Part shown: one piece after another, positions 60,494-64,000 of the stretch
Position numbering within the stretch: the first letter of the stretch is position 1
Layout: each line of letters opens with the position of its first letter
From: Ardenticatenaceae bacterium
Lineage (GTDB): Bacteria > Chloroflexota > Anaerolineae > Promineifilales > Promineifilaceae
Reading direction: 5' to 3'
Assembly (NCBI GenBank): GCA_020634565.1
Contig: JACKBN010000002.1
Span: forward strand, 496,001 to 560,000
DNA length: 64,000 nt
Notes under the pieces: generated by a model
Told to the model about the DNA's origin: nothing
What the model saw: the letters and a program-made list of their open reading frames with translations, nothing else
Databases searched by the model: none
Program-made: the position numbers and the translations under genes

Positions 60494-61033
60494 TTAAATC
60501 AATCCGGGCAGCAGCGTTACAAGCATACGGCCGTTTTCAAAATCAATCTCTTGAACCACATCTTCAATGTCGGGCAAGAGCAATTCGCCTTGATCACCCT
60601 GCACCACAAACACATTGTTGGCCCCGGTTTCAATGATGCTGGTGATTGTACCCAGCGTTTCCCCGGTAGTGGTTTCTACAGTCAGCCCTTCGAGCTGGTA
60701 TAAAAAGTACTCGCCTTCTTCCAGAGGAATGGCTTCTTCTTCAGGCACCAGCAACCATTCACCACGCAGGGATTCAGCAGCAGTTCGGTCATTAACGGCC
60801 GTTAGCTTGAGCAAAATCATACCCTGATGCACCCGTGCCTGCTCCACCGCCATCGGCTGAGGGGCGTCAGCGCCCACATAAACCTGTTCCAGCCAGGTAA
60901 ACCGGGCTGGCTCGTCGGTATGCGGCTTAACCCGCACCTCACCGCGCACACCATGCGGCTTGGTAATCTGCCCAATCACAATAAAATCATCGGCGTCTGG
61001 TATTTCAGACACCAGCGACATCTTATTTTTCAT
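60494..61033 (-). CDS. rimM: Ribosome maturation factor RimM
   Basis: The 179-residue protein has the RimM N-terminal barrel (FIVIGQITKPHGVRGEVRVKPHTD) and the PRC-barrel domain (EYFLYQLEGLTVETTTGETLGTI, then VFVVQGDQGELLLPDIEDVVQEIDFE). It assists 30S head assembly and binds S19. The ATG at 61033 is chosen over TTG at 61039. It is part of the ffh-rpsP-khpA-rimM block, but a terminator-like hairpin stands between khpA and rimM, and trmD and rplS, which often follow, are missing. Confidence 0.96.
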   Translation of the reverse strand: MKNKMSLVSEIPDADDFIVIGQITKPHGVRGEVRVKPHTDEPARFTWLEQVYVGADAPQPMAVEQARVHQGMILLKLTAVNDRTAAESLRGEWLLVPEEEAIPLEEGEYFLYQLEGLTVETTTGETLGTITSIIETGANNVFVVQGDQGELLLPDIEDVVQEIDFENGRMLVTLLPGLI

Positions 61034-61053
61034 AGTCAAAAAACTCTAAACGA

Positions 61054-61076
61054 CAAAAACCTCGCCAAGGCGAGGT
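61054..61076 (-). terminator. Terminator or attenuator between khpA and rimM
   Basis: ACCTCGCC and GGCGAGGT (61059-61076) form an 8-bp perfect stem with a 2-nt loop. On the minus strand a TTTTTG run follows immediately. It could end the ffh-rpsP-khpA transcript or lower rimM expression. Confidence 0.8.
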
Positions 61077-61132
61077 CATTTATCACTCTTGTGAGCCTGA
61101 CAAAGTAGCCAACAAGCAGAGAGGTAAGGACG

Positions 61133-61375
61133 CTAGCGATCTCCGGTTTCGACCAGTTCTACCGAAACACGTTTGCCTTGTTTGGCCGCCGACACCTGCG
61201 CCAGCGTACGAATAGCGTTAATCACTCGCCCGCTTTTGCCAATGACACGCCCCATGTCTGAGCCAGCAACCGTTAGCTCCAGAACCGTTTCGTCCGATTC
61301 TTCAAATTCATCGATCGAAACTTCGTCCGGTGCTTCCACTAACGATTTTACAACGTACTCTACGAGGTCTTTCAT
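61133..61375 (-). CDS. khpA: KH-domain RNA-binding protein KhpA
   Basis: The 80-residue protein is a single KH domain with the GxxG loop in MGRVIGKSGRVINAIRTLAQV. It fits KhpA (YlqC), which pairs with KhpB in RNA regulation and division control in Gram-positive bacteria. It lies 11 bp after rpsP, the usual position for this gene. Confidence 0.93.
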   Translation of the reverse strand: MKDLVEYVVKSLVEAPDEVSIDEFEESDETVLELTVAGSDMGRVIGKSGRVINAIRTLAQVSAAKQGKRVSVELVETGDR

Positions 61376-61386
61376 TGGATTCTCAA

Positions 61387-61902
61387 TTACTCGTTGTCTT
61401 CTTCGGCGTCTTCATCATCGTCGCCGTCAACTGCATCTTCAACAGCGTCCACGACCGCTTCGACAGCGTCTTCAACTTTCTCGGCAACGTTAGAAGCTGT
61501 TTCTTTTACAGTTTCTATAATCTCAGCAACAACCGATTGTTCTTCCTCAGCTTCATCTTCTTCAGCTGAAACTTCGACAGCTTCAGGAGCCACCACAACT
61601 GCGCCAGAAACCTCTGCAGCCAAAACTGCCAGGGATTCCCCAGCACGCATCCGGCCCAAACGATCGAAGGTGCCTTGTTTGTCCAGCAAACGCCGTACAG
61701 CGTCGGTGGGCTGCGCGCCAACGTTCAGCCAATGCAAAGCGCGGTCTTCCTGAATGGAAAACTCTGCGGGATCGGTCAAAGGATTATAATGACCAATTCG
61801 CTCGACGATACGGCCGTCTCGCTTGGAATTTACATCTGCTACAACCACGCGGTAGCTCGGTTGTCTTTTCTTGCCTCTACGGCTTAAACGAATCTTTAGC
61901 AT
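61387..61902 (-). CDS. rpsP: 30S ribosomal protein S16 with long acidic C-terminal tail
   Basis: Residues 1-~85 are S16: MLKIRLSRRGKKRQPSYRVVVAD, GRIVERIGHYNPL and DRALHWLNVGAQPTDAVRRLL. Usual S16 proteins end near 80-90 residues; this one continues to 171 with a Val/Ala/Glu-rich region and a final Asp/Glu cluster (DGDDDEDAEEDNE). The tail is of low complexity and may lie on the ribosome surface. The ATG follows GGAGAG. It is the second gene of the ffh operon. Confidence 0.96.
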   Translation of the reverse strand: MLKIRLSRRGKKRQPSYRVVVADVNSKRDGRIVERIGHYNPLTDPAEFSIQEDRALHWLNVGAQPTDAVRRLLDKQGTFDRLGRMRAGESLAVLAAEVSGAVVVAPEAVEVSAEEDEAEEEQSVVAEIIETVKETASNVAEKVEDAVEAVVDAVEDAVDGDDDEDAEEDNE

Positions 61903-62004
61903 TTATCTTACTCTCCACTTACTTCAAGATAATATTTGAAATTATAGTCGAAACTCTTAATTCTACATCAAACAGTCGCAACAGGCCGGAATAATTAGGA
62001 ATGA

Positions 62005-63357
62005 TTAGAAACCAAAACCACCCATTCCGCCGCCGCCACCAAGCAAATTGCGCAACCCACGGCCACGCCCCTTGGTTAACTGCTGCATCATTTTCTTCAT
62101 TTCCTGGAACTGCTTCAACAGTTGGTTCACTTCCTGCACCGTCGTTCCAGAACCGGCCGCCACGCGTCGCTTGCGGCTGGCCTTCAAAATCTTCGGATTG
62201 CGCCGCTCTTGCGGCGTCATTGAGCGAATAATCGCCTCAATCCGCTTCAAATCACCTTCCGCTCCGCTCAAATCGACATCTTTGGTCATCTTGTTCATGC
62301 CCGGAATCATTTCCAGCAGTTGACCAATCGGCCCCAGGCGTTTGATTTGCTGCATCTGGTTCAGAAAATCTTCCAGATTAAACTCCCCTTGCAGCATCCG
62401 GCGGCCTGCTTTTTCAGCCTCTTCCTGGTCCATCTCTTCCTGGGCACGCTCGATGAGCGTTAGCACATCACCCATGCCCAAAATACGGCTGGACAACCGG
62501 TCGGGATGAAACTCCTCGATGGCGTTAAGTTTTTCGCCGGTACCCAGGAATTTAATGGGGACGCCGGTCACCTCACGCATGGAGATGGCCGCACCACCCC
62601 GAGCATCACCATCAATTTTGGTCATGATGAGGCCCGTAATCTGCACCGCGTCATTAAAGTCCGTGGCGACGCGAACCGCTTCCTGCCCTGTCATGGCATC
62701 CGCCACCAGCAACGTTTCAATCGGATTGACCTTGGCTTTGATGGACTTGATTTCGCCCATCATCATCTCATCAATGTTGAGACGACCGGCCGTATCCAAA
62801 ATAACAGTTGTAGCCCCGGTGGCCACCGCTTTCTTGACGCCGTTGACACACACGTCTACCGGATTGCCCTCTGGCCCTTCATCATAGACGGGGATATCCA
62901 GCTGGCGACCCAGCGTTTGCAGCTGATCAATTGCGGCGGGACGATAAACGTCAGCCCCTACCAGTAACGGCCGTCTACCCTGTTTGCGCAAATGGAGGGC
63001 CAGCTTGCCCGCCATGGTGGTTTTACCGGCACCTTGCAAGCCAACCAGCATGATCACCGCCGGAGACTGCATGCCCAGGTTCAAACGACCCGGCTCACCC
63101 AGCGTCTCCACCAGCTCTTCCTGCACGATTTTCACCACCTGCTGACCAGGCGTCAGGCTGCGCATCACTTCCTGGCCAATGGCGCGCTCGCGCACGCGGG
63201 CCACAAAGTTCTTCACAACCTTGAAGTTTACGTCTGCTTCCAACAAAGCCAGACGCACTTCGCGCATTGCCTTATCAACATCATCTTCGGTGAGCTTGCC
63301 CCGCCGCTGCAAACCATCAAAAACGGATTGCAGGCGGTTGCCTAATGACTCAAACAC
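62005..63357 (-). CDS. ffh: Signal recognition particle protein Ffh
   Basis: The 450-residue protein has the N domain (1-~90), the G domain with GLQGAGKTTMAGKLA, DTAGRLNIDEMMM and TKIDGDARGGAA, and a methionine-rich M domain (~300-430) that binds 4.5S RNA and signal sequences. The C-terminus is Gly-rich (GGGGGMGGFGF). It directs membrane proteins to the translocon with FtsY. The start is GTG with AAGGAG 6-7 nt upstream. The SRP RNA gene was not found in the window. Confidence 0.97.
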   Translation of the reverse strand: MFESLGNRLQSVFDGLQRRGKLTEDDVDKAMREVRLALLEADVNFKVVKNFVARVRERAIGQEVMRSLTPGQQVVKIVQEELVETLGEPGRLNLGMQSPAVIMLVGLQGAGKTTMAGKLALHLRKQGRRPLLVGADVYRPAAIDQLQTLGRQLDIPVYDEGPEGNPVDVCVNGVKKAVATGATTVILDTAGRLNIDEMMMGEIKSIKAKVNPIETLLVADAMTGQEAVRVATDFNDAVQITGLIMTKIDGDARGGAAISMREVTGVPIKFLGTGEKLNAIEEFHPDRLSSRILGMGDVLTLIERAQEEMDQEEAEKAGRRMLQGEFNLEDFLNQMQQIKRLGPIGQLLEMIPGMNKMTKDVDLSGAEGDLKRIEAIIRSMTPQERRNPKILKASRKRRVAAGSGTTVQEVNQLLKQFQEMKKMMQQLTKGRGRGLRNLLGGGGGMGGFGF

Positions 63358-63374
63358 GGTATCTCCTTAGAGAC

Positions 63375-63409
63375 AAAAATAAACGGGTCAATATTGGTAT
63401 TAACCCGTT
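63375..63409 (-). terminator. Hairpin between the ABC-2 permease and ffh
   Basis: AACGGGT (63382-63388) and ACCCGTT (63403-63409) form a 7-bp stem; on the minus strand TATTTTTG follows. It could terminate the ABC-2 permease transcript ahead of ffh. Confidence 0.6.
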
Positions 63410-63571
63410 GGCAGTTACGTTCTATTGGTTAAAGATTGATCTGCTTGCTGCAAGACACATTATGTTGCTTTGCAGACGCGCAATTCTAGCCCAGGCAGCA
63501 GGCTGCGTCAAGCTTTCACCGCTTCTCCAGCGCCAACATCCGCAAAATGTCTGTCATCGGCCCCAAATGGC
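63410..63571. other. Intergenic stretch before the partial permease gene
   Basis: No gene or clear repeat was seen here. Confidence 0.4.
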
Positions 63572-64000
63572 TCAAGCCGAGGCGCCTGAGTAAAAGCGAA
63601 TGCCATAGCGCCAAAACAAACGAGCCACGATGAACAGACCCACGGCCAAAGCAATTGCCAGCCCCAGATTACGGCCGTTTAGCTGACCAATTAACCCTTG
63701 CGCCGGCACCGTCACCGCAAAGGCCACCGGCACCAAAAAGGTGAGGATGAAGCGCAGCCACTGTGGATAAATGCCCACCGGCCAGCGCCCGGCGCTGTAC
63801 ATGCTCTGAAAAATGACCAGAATATTCTCTACACGCACAAACCAGAAGGAGCAAGTTGCCAGAATGAGCCAGAAGCTGTACACAATGGTCGCCCCGCAGA
63901 AGAGCGCCACAGTGAAGACGGCAGTTTCCCCCCAACCAATTGCGCTCTGCAACCGCACCAGCGCCACGCCAATCACCGCCAGCCCCATCACCACATCAAC
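63572..64000 (-). CDS. ABC-2 family (DUF990-like) transporter permease, 5' end beyond window
   Basis: The frame is open to the right edge of the window, so the start is missing; at least 142 codons are present. Hydrophobic helices and the block ATCSFWFVRVENILVIFQSMYSAGRWPVGIYP, followed by FILTFLVPVAFAVTVPAQGL, are typical of ABC-2 permeases of the DUF990 kind. These pair with an ATPase, expected upstream outside the window. Confidence 0.84.
   Translation of the reverse strand, partial: VDVVMGLAVIGVALVRLQSAIGWGETAVFTVALFCGATIVYSFWLILATCSFWFVRVENILVIFQSMYSAGRWPVGIYPQWLRFILTFLVPVAFAVTVPAQGLIGQLNGRNLGLAIALAVGLFIVARLFWRYGIRFYSGASA

Larger units (their letters stand above)
1..64000. repeat. Highly iterated palindrome ACGGCCGT
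   Basis: The 8-bp palindrome ACGGCCGT recurs through the window; a manual scan gives about 100 exact copies, roughly one per 600 bp, in genes on both strands and between genes. Base composition alone would predict one or two. It is often flanked by A on the left and T on the right, giving forms such as AAACGGCCGTTT. In coding frames it reads Thr-Ala-Val, Asn/Asp-Gly-Arg or x-Arg-Pro. It is absent from the IS element at 20.4-21.9 kb. The dispersed, palindromic, mostly genic pattern resembles the HIP1 element (GCGATCGC) of cyanobacteria; the role is unknown. Confidence 0.93.

Noticed and set aside
63410..63571. SRP RNA gene next to ffh
   Set aside because: No conserved GGAA tetraloop helix of 4.5S RNA could be found by eye.

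Overview
The window is about 64 kb of a moderately GC-rich bacterial chromosome that looks like a member of the Chloroflexota, probably the Anaerolineae/Ardenticatenia side. That placement is inferred from gene content: a BTAD/NB-ARC regulator, a COG2403-type GTPase, many DinB-fold proteins, large secreted proteins with Thr/Pro or Ig-like tails, and a topoisomerase I with an extra N-terminal zinc module. No rRNA or tRNA gene was seen, so the placement is not firm. The octamer palindrome ACGGCCGT is scattered through almost the whole window: about 100 copies by hand count, against one or two expected from base composition. It behaves like the HIP1 palindrome of cyanobacteria.

Layout. 0-2 kb: a truncated SARP-like/NB-ARC regulator. 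2.3-6.7 kb: a metallophosphoesterase, uvrB and a cytochrome P450. 6.9-23.4 kb: a stress and repair island with six DinB-fold genes, an AlkC-like and an AlkZ-like DNA glycosylase, uvrA, a dienelactone hydrolase, a kinase-esterase fusion, cupin, CPBP protease, YjbR, deazaflavin reductase and DUF3224 genes, and one IS element (20.4-21.9 kb). 23.4-34.6 kb: a secreted esterase with a Thr/Pro tail, a TPR histidine kinase, a cPGS-like GTPase, a subtilisin-like protease, an M42 peptidase and a multidomain lipoprotein. 34.6-41.2 kb: a PP2C phosphatase, an ABC-2 exporter operon, a 33-residue membrane peptide, smpB and two tandem S41 proteases. 41.6-55.3 kb: a GH3 protein with C-terminal membrane segments, a CDF transporter, a threonine dehydrogenase-like epimerase, an AI-2E exporter, TPR and rhomboid genes, a quinone reductase, a phosphoribosyltransferase, hydantoinase B and a metzincin. 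55.5-64 kb: an information-processing block on the minus strand (ffh, rpsP, khpA, rimM, dprA, manC, topA) and a truncated ABC-2 permease.

How the genes may work together. uvrA and uvrB are 10 kb apart, yet their transcription units carry nearly the same upstream block, CTGACAAAAGATGTCA followed 21 nt later by a TAT-containing hexamer. A weaker copy precedes another dinB gene. This suggests a shared damage- or stress-responsive regulon that is not built on a LexA box. The secreted hydrolases fit a heterotrophic, polymer-degrading life.

Repeats. Besides the palindrome, several families of short tandem and inverted repeats lie between genes. Heptad-type repeats similar to cyanobacterial STRR sequences also occur as in-frame insertions inside two conserved genes, uvrA and hyuB. 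The IS element is free of ACGGCCGT, as expected for a recent arrival.
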